Origin: Mycobacterium sp. OAS707
GTDB taxonomy: Bacteria > Actinomycetota > Actinomycetes > Mycobacteriales > Mycobacteriaceae
Length of the DNA stretch: 64,000 nucleotides
Assembly (NCBI RefSeq): GCF_014873705.1
Contig: NZ_JADBDS010000002.1
Coordinates: 434,001-498,000 of the forward strand
Direction: 5' to 3'
The notes under the pieces were generated by a model, which had not been told where the DNA came from, made no database searches, and worked only from the letters and a program-made list of their open reading frames with translations. A program made the position numbers and the translations under genes. This document shows, in pieces, positions 25,774 to 33,869 of the stretch (its first letter is position 1; each line of letters begins with the position of its first letter).

Positions 25774-26313
25774 ATTGACAGCCCGCCGACGCGTGGCGCC
25801 ACCGGCGGTGACCACCGCTATCCGGATTGGCACACCATCTATACGGACAACGCCGCGTGGGTGTATCGGATGTTGTTCACCTATGTCGGCAATCAACCCG
25901 ACGCCGAGGACCTGACCGCCGAGGTGTTTCTGCGAGTGCTCAAACCGCTGCGGGTGACCGCGAGGATCACAGAGGTTCGCGGTTACCTGCGCGCCACGAC
26001 ACGCACGGTTCTGGCCGCGTATTGGCGCGACACGATGCGCTGCGCAACCACGTCGCTCGATGAGTTGGCCGACCAGCCCGACGTGGGCGAACAAAGCGTC
26101 GATACTGCTTTCGAACGAGCCCATCTGGTGCTCCAGGCACTGCCCGCGAACTACCGGCTGATCTTGGAACTCAGGTTCTTGCAGGGCCGTTCGATCAAGG
26201 ACGCCGCCAGTCAGATGGGCGTCAGCGTCGGCAACGCCAAAGTGCTGCAACATCGCGCGCTGCGTCGAGCTGCGGCAATCAAGACGACGTGTAACCCGTG
26301 CACCTATCTCTAG
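25774..26313 (+). CDS. Sigma-70 family (ECF-like) RNA polymerase sigma factor, start uncertain
   Basis: An ECF-type sigma factor of about 150-180 residues. Region 2 (NQPDAEDLTAEVFLRVLKPL) and region 4 (LPANYRLILELRFLQGRSIK, then MGVSVGNAKVLQHRALR) are clear. The first ordinary start codon is GTG at 25861, but the frame upstream still reads as region 2 (PDWHTIYTDNAAWVYRMLF) and is open back to the TGA at 25744. No ATG, GTG or TTG lies in that stretch, so the true start must be non-standard; ATT at 25774, after AGGAAG, is my tentative choice. No anti-sigma factor gene is adjacent. It probably directs the three genes that follow. Confidence 0.8.
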   Translation: MDSPPTRGATGGDHRYPDWHTIYTDNAAWVYRMLFTYVGNQPDAEDLTAEVFLRVLKPLRVTARITEVRGYLRATTRTVLAAYWRDTMRCATTSLDELADQPDVGEQSVDTAFERAHLVLQALPANYRLILELRFLQGRSIKDAASQMGVSVGNAKVLQHRALRRAAAIKTTCNPCTYL

Positions 26314-26316
26314 AAC

Positions 26317-26778
26317 GTGAAGGTCATACTCCGGCTCGCCGCTGCGAGCATCCTGCTGATCACGTCCTGCGCCGGCCATGCGTCCGACGCCACGCCAAGC
26401 CCGGCGCCAGTCACATTTCAGTCGGGCATGACACCAGGCATGTCCGGCATGACGCCCGGCATGCCCGGCATGCAGACACCACCACCCGCGCCGTCAGCGA
26501 CCGCCCCTGCGAGCCCGGCGCCCCAGGGCGGAACAGCGGTGAACATCAGCGACTTCAAGTTCAATCCCGCAACGCTGACAGTGCCGGTCGGCACGACCGT
26601 GACCTGGACGAACCAAGACGAGGAGCCTCACACCGTGGCAGCCAAGGACGGCTCGTTTCACTCGCCAGGAATGGACACCCACGCCACCTACAGCTTCACC
26701 TTCACCACGCCAGGCTCTTATGACTACATCTGCTCGATCCATCCGTTCATGACCGGCACTGTGATGGTGACCAAATGA
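26317..26778 (+). CDS. Cupredoxin-domain lipoprotein with Met-rich linker
   Basis: A 153-residue exported lipoprotein (lipobox LITSC, Cys at about 18). Residues 38-52 are a methionine/glycine repeat (GM-TPGM-SGM-TPGM-PGM), then a Pro/Ala linker, then a plastocyanin/amicyanin-like cupredoxin domain (75-153) with a complete type 1 copper site: H105, C139, H142 and M145. The Met repeat is the kind found in periplasmic copper-binding proteins. GTG start three bases after the sigma factor stop; its own stop overlaps the phosphoesterase ATG. Electron transfer or copper delivery outside the membrane is the likely role. Confidence 0.92.
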   Translation: MKVILRLAAASILLITSCAGHASDATPSPAPVTFQSGMTPGMSGMTPGMPGMQTPPPAPSATAPASPAPQGGTAVNISDFKFNPATLTVPVGTTVTWTNQDEEPHTVAAKDGSFHSPGMDTHATYSFTFTTPGSYDYICSIHPFMTGTVMVTK

Positions 26779-27707
26779 GCACCGAACATGATCCCACCGG
26801 CATGACCAGGCGTCAGCTCATCAGACACAGTGCATGGTTCGGCGCCGCAGTGGTTCTGACGGTCGCCGGCGGCGAAGTGATCTCACACATCGCCGGATCC
26901 GCGGACGCCGCACAGACTGCCAAGCCCGCCCTGCGATTCGCCCAAATCAGTGACAGCCACATCGGATTCAACGGTCCCGCGAACCCGAACGTCGCCGACA
27001 CCTTCAACCAAGCCATCGGCCAGATCAACGGCCTCGGCTTCACACCGGATTTCGTCATCCACACCGGCGACCTGACCCACCTGGCGACGCCGGCGCAATT
27101 CGATCAGGTCAAGCAGATGCTGACCGATCTGAACACCCCACACGTCTTCACCGTCCCCGGCGAGCACGACTCGACAGATGATGCGGGACAGAAGTATCGC
27201 CAGGTGTTCGGCGCAGGCACTCGAGGCGACGGCTGGTACAGCTTCGACATCGCCGGCGTGCACCTCATCGGCCTCGTGAACACACTCAATTTGAAGAAGC
27301 TCGGGCATCTGGGCGCCGATCAACTCGAGTTCATCGAGAAGGATGTGGCCGGGCTGTCCAACGACACCCCGATCGTGGTGTTCAGCCACATCCCACTGTT
27401 CGCCATGTATCCCGACTGGGGGTGGGGCACCGACGATGCGGCACAAGCGTTGAGCTACCTCAAGCGCTTCTCCTCGGTCACCTGCCTCAATGGCCATGTG
27501 CACCAACTGTTTTCCAAAACGGAGGGCAATGTCACCTTTTACAGTGCGACCACAACGGCATATCCGCTGCCCGCGCCGGGCCAGGGTCCCGCGCCTAAAC
27601 CGATGACGCTGCCCGCAGGAAAACTGCACGATGCCCTTGGCATCCGCGAGGTGAGTTACACCAAGGGCCAGCAGGCCCTCGCCCTGAAGGATGAGAAGCT
27701 CACATGA
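26775..27707 (+). CDS. Tat-exported calcineurin-like metallophosphoesterase
   Basis: A 310-residue enzyme with a twin-arginine signal (MTRRQLIRHSAWFG, hydrophobic core to about 40). The catalytic domain has the metal-binding series FAQISDSHIGF, HTGDLTH, PGEHDS (Glu in place of the usual Asn of GNHD), FSHIPL and LNGHVHQ. Overlapping starts and stops join it to the cupredoxin gene before it and the membrane protein after it, so the three are probably made together. The substrate outside the membrane could be a phosphodiester; none is predicted. Export in folded form suits a metalloenzyme. Confidence 0.92.
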   Translation: MSTEHDPTGMTRRQLIRHSAWFGAAVVLTVAGGEVISHIAGSADAAQTAKPALRFAQISDSHIGFNGPANPNVADTFNQAIGQINGLGFTPDFVIHTGDLTHLATPAQFDQVKQMLTDLNTPHVFTVPGEHDSTDDAGQKYRQVFGAGTRGDGWYSFDIAGVHLIGLVNTLNLKKLGHLGADQLEFIEKDVAGLSNDTPIVVFSHIPLFAMYPDWGWGTDDAAQALSYLKRFSSVTCLNGHVHQLFSKTEGNVTFYSATTTAYPLPAPGQGPAPKPMTLPAGKLHDALGIREVSYTKGQQALALKDEKLT

Positions 27708-28093
27708 CCGTCACCGACCTGGCCACCAGAATTGCACTGAGCGCGTCGCTAGCGGCCAGCGGCGTCGTGCACGCATATCTCTATGTCGACGGCTACCGCG
27801 GCATCCCGACGGTCGGCCCGGCATTTCTGCTGCAGGGCAGTGCCTTCTGCGCGCTGGCCGTATTGATTCTTGTCGGCGGACCGGCATGGCTGCGGTTGGC
27901 CGCGGCCATCGGTGCGGCAGGTTCGCTGGTTGCGTTCGCGCTGTCACGAACCGCTGGCCTCTTCGGCTTCACCGAAACAGGTTGGCAGCCAGCCCCCTAC
28001 GCGATGATCAGTGTGGTCGCCGAGGTTCTCACCATCCTGCTCGTCGCTGCTGGCGCGTTGCGACGGCCGGCCGCCGACCGGCTACCCGCGTGA
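27704..28093 (+). CDS. Four-helix membrane protein, paralogue of the one at 17267-17689
   Basis: A 129-residue protein with four membrane helices, starting at the ATG that overlaps the phosphoesterase stop. Shared with the 17267-17689 protein are a histidine at the end of helix 1, PAW between helices 2 and 3, an SR-x-x-G-x-x-G loop, W-x-P and AE-x-x-T in helix 4. I recognise no named domain, though the layout recalls small DoxX-like proteins. Last gene of the sigma factor/cupredoxin/phosphoesterase unit; it may anchor or serve the exported proteins. Confidence 0.88.
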   Translation: MTVTDLATRIALSASLAASGVVHAYLYVDGYRGIPTVGPAFLLQGSAFCALAVLILVGGPAWLRLAAAIGAAGSLVAFALSRTAGLFGFTETGWQPAPYAMISVVAEVLTILLVAAGALRRPAADRLPA

Positions 28094-28097
28094 GCGG

Positions 28098-28331
28098 CTA
28101 GGAGGTCGATACCTCTTTCCGCTGGACTACGCGCTCGACGTCGCCGCGGCGGACGTTCACGGTGAAACGCTTCTCTCCCCAACCCGTGGCGAGAGCGAAG
28201 AAAACTGTCTTCGGTTTGCCAAGCACCGTGGTAGCTTCCACGGTTCCGACGGTGCCAGCTGGCACTTCGGGGACGTTCATGCCTTCGATCTGTCGTCGGG
28301 CGATGATGGAATCGCCTTTGCGATAGCGAAT
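28098..28331 (-). CDS. Small conserved-looking protein with apparent ATT start
   Basis: A basic protein of 77 residues if it starts at ATT (28331-28329), or 60 if at the ATG at 28280. The longer form is preferred: GGAGG lies at 28344-28340, eight bases before the ATT, while no ribosome binding site precedes the ATG, and the added residues (RYRKGDSIIARRQIEG) are in keeping with the rest. No ATG, GTG or TTG occurs between the upstream in-frame TGA and 28280. The body reads VPAGTVGTVEATTVLGKPK, then FALATGWGEKRFTVNV, an SH3-like beta pattern. Family not recognised. Convergent with the membrane-protein gene, 4 bp away. Confidence 0.6.
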   Translation of the reverse strand: MRYRKGDSIIARRQIEGMNVPEVPAGTVGTVEATTVLGKPKTVFFALATGWGEKRFTVNVRRGDVERVVQRKEVSTS

Positions 28332-28433
28332 TTCAGTTACCTCCGCACTTGTCCGACCTCAAATGCTTGGGCTGAGCGAGTACCCGCTCGTGATCATGTT
28401 GTCAACATCGGCAGCGATGACGCAACCGATTTC

Positions 28434-29753
28434 TCAGCTTGCGGCCGCCGCCATCGACCGGCCCGGCGTCCGCACTGCGAGCATGCCGACAAGTCCGGCC
28501 GCCAACACCACACACAACCCGCCCATGCCGGCGCGGTCGCTGTCGAATACATCGATGAAGGTCGAAAACAACCATGGCGCAAGAAAAGACACGGCGCGAC
28601 CGGTGGTAGTGAACAAACCGAACGCCACGCCCTCTTTGCCGTCGGCGGTCATCCGTAGCATCAGCGTGCGCGCCGAGGCCTGCACCGGGCCGATGAACAG
28701 GCACAGCAGCAGGCCGCACACCCAGAACGCCGCCGCGCCAGACAACGCCAGCAGCGTGAGCGCAACGGTGATCATCGCGATCAACGAACCGACAATCATC
28801 AGCTTGGAACCGAGCCTGTCGTCGAGCAGACCACCGAACACCGCGCCGACAGCAGCAATGATGCTGGCGCCGATACCGAACAACAGCACATTCGCGGCCG
28901 AGATGCCGTAGACCTTCACCCCCAGCACCGCACCGAACGTCGCCACCCCCGTCAGCCCGTCGCGGAACACCGCGCTGGCGAGCAGGTAGTAAACGACGTT
29001 GCGGTCGCGCCGCCATTCGCCGGTGATCTCGGACCACAGCGCGCGATATGCACCGAGGAAGCCCACGCGGGCCTTGGGCTCACCGGGTTCGGGCGCGGGC
29101 ACGACGATGAACACCGGGAATGCGAACACGGCAAACCACACGGCCGCCAACAACACCGCTGCGCGCACATTCTGTCCGTCGTCACCAGGCAAGCCCAGCA
29201 GACCGTGGGTGTCGCCGTCACCGGAGATGAAGCCGAAATAGACGATCACCAGGAGGACGACACTGCCCAAAAAGCCCATGGCCAAACCGAATCCAGAGAT
29301 CCGCCCAGGGCTGTCAGCCGTCGACACTTGTCGCAGCATCGCGTTGTACGGCACGGTCGCCAGGTCATTGCACGCCGCGGTGCAAGCCAGCAGCGCCAGG
29401 CCGGGCAGCAAGTAACGGTAGTCGTCGCGGATCAGGCTCATCGACGCCGTCATCAACACGACCGCGCCCGTCAACAGCGCGAGCACACGCTTGCGTCGCC
29501 AAGGGGCGTCGACCCAGACACCGGTCACCGGGGCCAACACGGCGACGACCAGACCCGCGAGAGCCAACGTCCGCCCCAGCCAACTGGCGGGACTCGTCTC
29601 GCCCGGCAGGTCATGACCGACACTGCTGGTCAGGTAGACCGAGAACACGAATGTCACCACGATGGCATTCACGCCCGTCGCGCCGAAGTCCCACAGCGCC
29701 CACGAGACTTGCGATCGCCGCCGGGTCGGCGCGGCCGACCGCGGATCGCTCAT
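28434..29753 (-). CDS. MFS transporter, Atg22/UMF1-like
   Basis: A 439-residue, 12-helix transporter of the Atg22/UMF1 branch of the major facilitator superfamily. It begins SWALWDFGATGVNAIVVTFVF, the usual first helix of this branch (D-x-G/A-x-x-x-x), and has AACNDLATVPYNAMLRQVS and DSPGRISGFGLAMGFLG, where Atg22-like proteins are best conserved. Eukaryotic Atg22 exports amino acids from the vacuole; bacterial members are uncharacterised. A weak hairpin GAGCG-agtaccc-CGCTC just downstream (28374-28389) is the only structure I see in the gap 28332-28433. Confidence 0.88.
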   Translation of the reverse strand: MSDPRSAAPTRRRSQVSWALWDFGATGVNAIVVTFVFSVYLTSSVGHDLPGETSPASWLGRTLALAGLVVAVLAPVTGVWVDAPWRRKRVLALLTGAVVLMTASMSLIRDDYRYLLPGLALLACTAACNDLATVPYNAMLRQVSTADSPGRISGFGLAMGFLGSVVLLVIVYFGFISGDGDTHGLLGLPGDDGQNVRAAVLLAAVWFAVFAFPVFIVVPAPEPGEPKARVGFLGAYRALWSEITGEWRRDRNVVYYLLASAVFRDGLTGVATFGAVLGVKVYGISAANVLLFGIGASIIAAVGAVFGGLLDDRLGSKLMIVGSLIAMITVALTLLALSGAAAFWVCGLLLCLFIGPVQASARTLMLRMTADGKEGVAFGLFTTTGRAVSFLAPWLFSTFIDVFDSDRAGMGGLCVVLAAGLVGMLAVRTPGRSMAAAAS

Positions 29754-29789
29754 GACCGCCCACCATATACAGGCCGGGCGGAGACGGGG

Positions 29790-30011
29790 TCAGGCCGCGT
29801 CGAAGCGACTGCGGGTATCGACCGACCAGAGATGACCACAGTCGGGGCACTGCAGATGGACAAGTGTGCCCTCATTGCTCAGCAGGTACTGCCAATGCGT
29901 TGCGCAATTGCGGTCGCTACCGCAGTCACCACAACCGGCCGCGTGGTCGCAGCCGGGACAAGGAAGCCACGCCCGTCGCGAACTGTCGGCGGTCGGGTCA
30001 ATCGGCAACAC
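29790..30011 (-). CDS. Small zinc-ribbon protein
   Basis: A 73-residue protein starting at GTG 30009-30011, inside the end of the upstream small gene (14-base overlap). It holds four cysteine pairs or singles in zinc-finger spacing: CPGC, CGDC, a lone Cys in RNCATHW, and CPDC in LQCPDCGHLW near the end. That makes at least one zinc ribbon likely. Function unknown; the TTG or GTG start is the only one that keeps the whole Cys set without running far into the neighbour. Ends 36 bp before the start of the MFS gene, same direction. Confidence 0.75.
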   Translation of the reverse strand: MLPIDPTADSSRRAWLPCPGCDHAAGCGDCGSDRNCATHWQYLLSNEGTLVHLQCPDCGHLWSVDTRSRFDAA

Positions 30012-30228
30012 GATCCACCGCCCGATCGGGCAGCACACCTGCGCTGACCAGTTCGTCGTAGATGCGCTGCTGGTCTTCGTCGAGGCCGGAGTACAGCATG
30101 TCGTACGCCTTCTCTTCCTCTGCGAGCACTGCGATCGGGTCCCAGTCGTCCCCAATGGCCTCGAGTACGGCGGCGCGCCGTCGGGCCTCATCCAGCGTGA
30201 GGTCGTAAGAGAAATCCAAGTCGCGCAT
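29998..30228 (-). CDS. Small acidic hypothetical protein
   Basis: A 76-residue, strongly acidic and helical protein starting at ATG 30228 (MRDLDFSYDLTLDEARRRAA). A TTG 36 bases upstream would lengthen it without a better ribosome binding site. The pattern AVLAEEEKAYDMLYSGLDED followed by ELVSAGVLP suggests two or three helices. I do not recognise the family. Its 3' end overlaps the zinc-ribbon gene by 14 bases, so the pair is probably translated together. Confidence 0.72.
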   Translation of the reverse strand: MRDLDFSYDLTLDEARRRAAVLEAIGDDWDPIAVLAEEEKAYDMLYSGLDEDQQRIYDELVSAGVLPDRAVDRVAD

Positions 30229-30329
30229 CGCGGTAGCGTTCCCGACGATCGTTGCCTTAGGCAATGATCTGGATCACAGCGCCGCCAAACACCGCTTCTG
30301 CCTGCGCAGATAGCCATCGTCATCCTGAT

Positions 30330-30349
30330 CACAGAGTGGGACCTCTGTG
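30330..30349 (-). terminator. Hairpin downstream of xylulokinase gene
   Basis: CACAGAG (30330-30336) and CTCTGTG (30343-30349) form a perfect 7-bp stem with a 6-base loop, 25 bases past the xylulokinase stop in the direction of transcription. There is no T-run, so it would be a U-less terminator of the kind proposed for mycobacteria, or an mRNA-stabilising hairpin. The rest of the gap 30229-30374 shows nothing else. Confidence 0.4.
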
Positions 30350-30374
30350 TCCGAAATGAAAGGCCAGCCGAACG

Positions 30375-31772
30375 TCACTGTCCCAGCGTCAGCGGCTGGG
30401 CCGCGCGGTACTGCTCGAGCACCTGCGGCGCCGGGTCCGCGGTGTAGGACGCGGTCACGCCGACCGACCACGCGGGCGGCGAAGCCTGCTGCGACAGCGC
30501 CCACGCGGCCTGCCTGGCCGCGCCGAGCGCGACGTACTCGGCGGGCGTCGGCACATGCACCGGCGCCCCCAGAATCGCCGGCGCAATGCGCCGCACCGCC
30601 TCAGAACGCGCTCCCCCGCCGATCAGCAGGATGCGCTGCACATCGACACCATGCGCCGCGATCTTGTCGATGCAGTAGGCCATAGACGCGAGTAAACCCT
30701 CGACGGCTGCCCGAGCAATGTTGGCAGGCAACAGGTTACGAGTCGTCATGCCGTGCAGCGCGCCCGATGCGCCGGGGAGGTTCGGCGAGCGTTCGCCCTC
30801 CAGATACGGCACCAAGGTGAGGCCCTCTGCACCGACCGGCGCCGACAAGGCCAGCCGGTCCAGCTCGTCGAAGTCGACGCCGAGCATCGTGGTGACTGCA
30901 GCCAGCACGGGCGCGCCGTTGAGGGTGCACACCAGCGGCAGCTGCCGTCCAGTCGCGTCGGCAAAGCCGGCGACGATGCCGTCCCGGTCATGGGGTGCAG
31001 CCTCGCCCACCGCGCTGACCACTCCGGAAGTGCCGAGCGAGACGATGCAATCCCCTGTGCCGGCACCGAGGCCCAGCGCAGCCGCGGCGTTGTCGCCCGC
31101 TCCGGCGCCGAGCGCCGCGCCCGTCGACGTCTGTCCGGCGACGTCTCGGGGACCCAGCACCGCGGGCAGCGCGGGCCGTCGCCCCCGCATCGCCAACTCG
31201 AGCAGATCGGGCTGATAGCTGTCGGTCTCCGACGAGAAGTAGCCCGTGCCGCTGGCGTCGCTGCGATCGGTGCGCAGCGTGGCGATGTCCGTGGACCCGC
31301 TCAGCCGCCAGGTCAGCCAGTCGTGCGGCAGGCAGACAGCCGCGGTCGCGTCTGCGTGCGCAGACTCGTGGTCGGAGAGCCAGCGCAGTTTCGTCGCCGT
31401 GATGGCCGCGACCGGCACGACGCCGATCCGCTTGGCCCATTCGCCCGGGCCACCGAGTTCGTCGACGAGGTCGGCTGCCGCGTCGCTGGATCGAGTGTCG
31501 TTCCACAGCAACGCGTCTCGCACGACCTCGCCTGTGTCGTCGAGGCACACCATGCCGTGCTGTTGCGCGCCGACCGACACCGCCGCCACGTCGTCGAGGC
31601 CGCCGGCTGCACCGATACTCGCTTCCAATGCGGACCACCACAGCCGGGGGTCGATCTCGGTGCCGTCCGGGTGAGGTGAGGACGCCGATCGCACGATCTC
31701 TCCGGTATCGGCGTCACAGACGATCACCTTGCAGGACTGGGTGGACGAGTCGACGCCCGCAACGAGTGCCAC
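30375..31772 (-). CDS. xylB: Xylulokinase (FGGY family)
   Basis: A 465-residue FGGY carbohydrate kinase that phosphorylates D-xylulose to xylulose 5-phosphate, feeding the pentose phosphate pathway. Start at GTG 31770-31772 gives [20 protein letters not shown], the first phosphate-binding strand; longer readings upstream are non-coding. Other marks are [25 protein letters not shown], the adenine-binding [20 protein letters not shown], and [12 protein letters not shown]. No other xylose gene adjoins it. It is divergent from the DUF6328-type gene across 114 bp with no evident operator. Confidence 0.9.
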   Translation of the reverse strand: MALVAGVDSSTQSCKVIVCDADTGEIVRSASSPHPDGTEIDPRLWWSALEASIGAAGGLDDVAAVSVGAQQHGMVCLDDTGEVVRDALLWNDTRSSDAAADLVDELGGPGEWAKRIGVVPVAAITATKLRWLSDHESAHADATAAVCLPHDWLTWRLSGSTDIATLRTDRSDASGTGYFSSETDSYQPDLLELAMRGRRPALPAVLGPRDVAGQTSTGAALGAGAGDNAAAALGLGAGTGDCIVSLGTSGVVSAVGEAAPHDRDGIVAGFADATGRQLPLVCTLNGAPVLAAVTTMLGVDFDELDRLALSAPVGAEGLTLVPYLEGERSPNLPGASGALHGMTTRNLLPANIARAAVEGLLASMAYCIDKIAAHGVDVQRILLIGGGARSEAVRRIAPAILGAPVHVPTPAEYVALGAARQAAWALSQQASPPAWSVGVTASYTADPAPQVLEQYRAAQPLTLGQ

Positions 31773-31886
31773 GCCTGCGAAGCTACCCCGATGAGTTGGG
31801 CAGTGACGTGATGTCGTTGACGATGACCGACCCCAGGCTGGCAGAACTCGCTGCTGCGCTACGCCGTTTGATGTCAAACTTGCGAT

Positions 31887-32393
31887 GTGGAGGACATCGA
31901 GCATCCCGAAGCCCAGAAATGGGATCGGGATCGAGATGAGACGGAAGCACAACGGCTGGACCGCAATTGGTCGAGCCTGCTTCAGGAGTTGCGGGTGGCC
32001 CAGACCGGGGTCCAATTGCTCACCGGGTTCCTGCTGACGCTGCCCTTCCAGCAGCGGTTCAGCCAGCTCGACGGCGTGATGCGCACGGTCTTCCTCGTGA
32101 CATTCGGCTGCTCGGTCGGTGCCACCGTTTTGCTGGTGGCACCGGCCAGCATGCATCGGCTGCTGTTTCGCCGTCATCGCCTGAAGACGTTGGTGTCCGC
32201 CGCACACACCTACGCAATGGCCGGACTGCTGCTCCTGGGGGTGGCGCTCGGCGGGGTGGCTGTCGTCATCTTCGACGCCGTGCTGGGCGCGACGGAGGCG
32301 TGGATCGCGGGCGGCGTGACACTGCTGGCCGTGGCGGCGTTCTGGTACGCGATGCCACTGATCGGACGGCGGGACGACGACAACCGCTACTGA
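31887..32393 (+). CDS. DUF6328-type membrane protein
   Basis: A 168-residue membrane protein with a polar, acidic N-terminus (about 1-40) and four helices. The segment [20 protein letters not shown] followed by LPFQQRF is characteristic of the DUF6328 family found in actinobacteria; function unknown. GTG start. It is followed after 36 bp by the DoxX-like gene in the same direction and may be co-transcribed. Confidence 0.82.
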   Translation: MEDIEHPEAQKWDRDRDETEAQRLDRNWSSLLQELRVAQTGVQLLTGFLLTLPFQQRFSQLDGVMRTVFLVTFGCSVGATVLLVAPASMHRLLFRRHRLKTLVSAAHTYAMAGLLLLGVALGGVAVVIFDAVLGATEAWIAGGVTLLAVAAFWYAMPLIGRRDDDNRY

Positions 32394-32429
32394 CGTTTGC
32401 GTCATGGGGGCCGGGGGAACACAGCGCTC

Positions 32430-33284
32430 ATGTTGATTCGACGAATTGCGCGCCCGATGTTGTCAGCGGTCTTCATCAGCCGCGGCGTCGATGCGCTCCG
32501 TAGCCCTAAACCAGCGGCCGACGCGGCCCGTCCCACCCTCGAAGGTCTGAGCAAGCTGCCCGATCCTGTCGGTACCAATATTCCGTCCAACGCTGAGACG
32601 GTCGCCCGCGTCAACGCCGCGGTGCAGATCGGCGGCGGGCTGCTGCTTGCCAGTGGCAAGCTGCCGCGTCTGGCGTCTGCCGCGCTGGCTTTCACGGTGA
32701 TACCGGGAAGCCTTGGTGCGCATACCTTCTGGGGTGAGGCCGATCCGCATCGCAAGGCCGACGAACGTCGCGCGTTCTTCACCGACGTCAGCTTGATCGG
32801 CGGGTTGATCATCGCCGCCGTCGACACCGAGGGCAAACCGTCGCTCGGTTGGCGCGGTCGCCGCGCCGCGCGCAAGGTGTCCGAGGCCGTCGGCGCCGCC
32901 CTTCCCGTCGGCGCCGCGACGGGTGGTGCGTTGGCTGACAGCGCGCTCGCGGAAAAGGTGGGCCACGGTTTGGCGGTTGGCGCCGAGCGTGGCCGCGAAC
33001 TGGCACACGTCGCCCGCGAACGCGGGGCGGAATGGGCCGAGGTCGCCCGGGAGCGCGCACCCGTGTTGGCCGAGGCGGCCCGCGAGCGCGGCGCAGAGTT
33101 GGCGGAAATCGCGCGCGAGCGCGCACCCGTGTTGGCCGAGGCGGCCCGCGAACGGGGTGCCGAGTGGGCGGACATTGCGCGTGAGCGTGCGCCCGAAATC
33201 GCCGAGGTGGCCCGCGATCGCGCCGGCGACTTCGCCGACACCGCGCGCACTCAGGTCAAGCAGCAACGACGGCGCTGGAGCTGA
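32430..33284 (+). CDS. DoxX-like membrane protein with C-terminal 11-residue repeats
   Basis: A 284-residue protein starting at ATG 32430 ([20 protein letters not shown]). Residues 1-140 match the DoxX family: [28 protein letters not shown] and [20 protein letters not shown], with four membrane helices. After a linker the C-terminus (about 187-274) is eight tandem 11-residue units of consensus R-x-x-x-x-A-x-x-A-R-E, predicted to form a long amphipathic, highly charged helix. DoxX proteins act in redox or thiol stress at the membrane (as in the MRC complex of M. tuberculosis). The repeat tail is the unusual part and could bind membrane or DNA. Confidence 0.85.
   Translation: MLIRRIARPMLSAVFISRGVDALRSPKPAADAARPTLEGLSKLPDPVGTNIPSNAETVARVNAAVQIGGGLLLASGKLPRLASAALAFTVIPGSLGAHTFWGEADPHRKADERRAFFTDVSLIGGLIIAAVDTEGKPSLGWRGRRAARKVSEAVGAALPVGAATGGALADSALAEKVGHGLAVGAERGRELAHVARERGAEWAEVARERAPVLAEAARERGAELAEIARERAPVLAEAARERGAEWADIARERAPEIAEVARDRAGDFADTARTQVKQQRRRWS
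32988..33251 (+). repeat. Eight tandem 33-bp coding repeats (11 residues each)
   Basis: In-frame repeats inside the DoxX-like gene, units starting at 32988, 33021, 33054, 33087, 33120, 33153, 33186 and 33219. The units alternate between an RGAEW type and an RAPVL type, so the true period is 66 bp; the stretches at 33055 and 33121 are nearly identical over 30 bases. Such DNA is prone to slippage, and copy number may vary between strains. Not a CRISPR: there are no spacers and the frame is kept. Confidence 0.95.
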
Positions 33285-33365
33285 CCCCAATGTCGTTGCG
33301 CGGCTGTTGAGATCGGGCCGCGCCGAACCGCTGGCGACCGCGCATTCGAGCGGTACATTTGCCGC

Positions 33366-33836
33366 ATGACAAGTGGTGAGTACGGCGAACTCGGGAGCTA
33401 TCCACCGCCAGGCGGCCAGGAGCCCGGCGGCGTCGTTGTGCGGGTTGGTGCACGGGTAGTCGACGGCATCGTCGTCAACATCGTCGCTGTCTTGCTTGCC
33501 CTCGCCGCAGGCTCACTTTCGAGCTATTGGGTCACCGGCCTGTTCTCCGGCCTGCTGATGTTCCTCTACTTCTTGGTGTTCGAGGCCGCCCAGGGTTGGA
33601 CGCTCGGCAAGAAACTGCTCGGCCTGCGCGTCCACGGCCCAGGCGGGTCACCGAAACCAGACTTCCAACAGTCGGCGGTTCGCAACGTCTGGACGCTGTT
33701 GCCGATCATTCCGATCATCGGCGGCTTCCTGCTGTTCGTCGCTATCGTCGTGATAATTCTGACCGCCAACAGCAGCCCGACCAAACAGGGCAAGCACGAC
33801 GAACTCGCGGGCGGCACCCAGGTCGTCAAAGGCTAG
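33366..33836 (+). CDS. RDD-family membrane protein
   Basis: A 156-residue membrane protein with a Pro/Gly-rich cytoplasmic N-terminus and about three helices. The RDD family mark appears as VGARVVDGIVVNIV (Arg and Asp at the start of helix 1) and GWTLGKKLLGLRVHGP between helices. RDD proteins are of unclear role; some act in Na+/H+ exchange. ATG at 33366. It lies 81 bp after the DoxX-like gene and is convergent with gntP, 33 bp away. Confidence 0.88.
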   Translation: MTSGEYGELGSYPPPGGQEPGGVVVRVGARVVDGIVVNIVAVLLALAAGSLSSYWVTGLFSGLLMFLYFLVFEAAQGWTLGKKLLGLRVHGPGGSPKPDFQQSAVRNVWTLLPIIPIIGGFLLFVAIVVIILTANSSPTKQGKHDELAGGTQVVKG

Positions 33837-33869
33837 CTTGTCTCGTGAGCAGACGCCCGCGCTAGCGCG

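Noticed and set aside
32988..33251. CRISPR-like or satellite repeat
   Set aside because: Repeats are contiguous, in frame, without spacers, and encode an 11-residue protein repeat.
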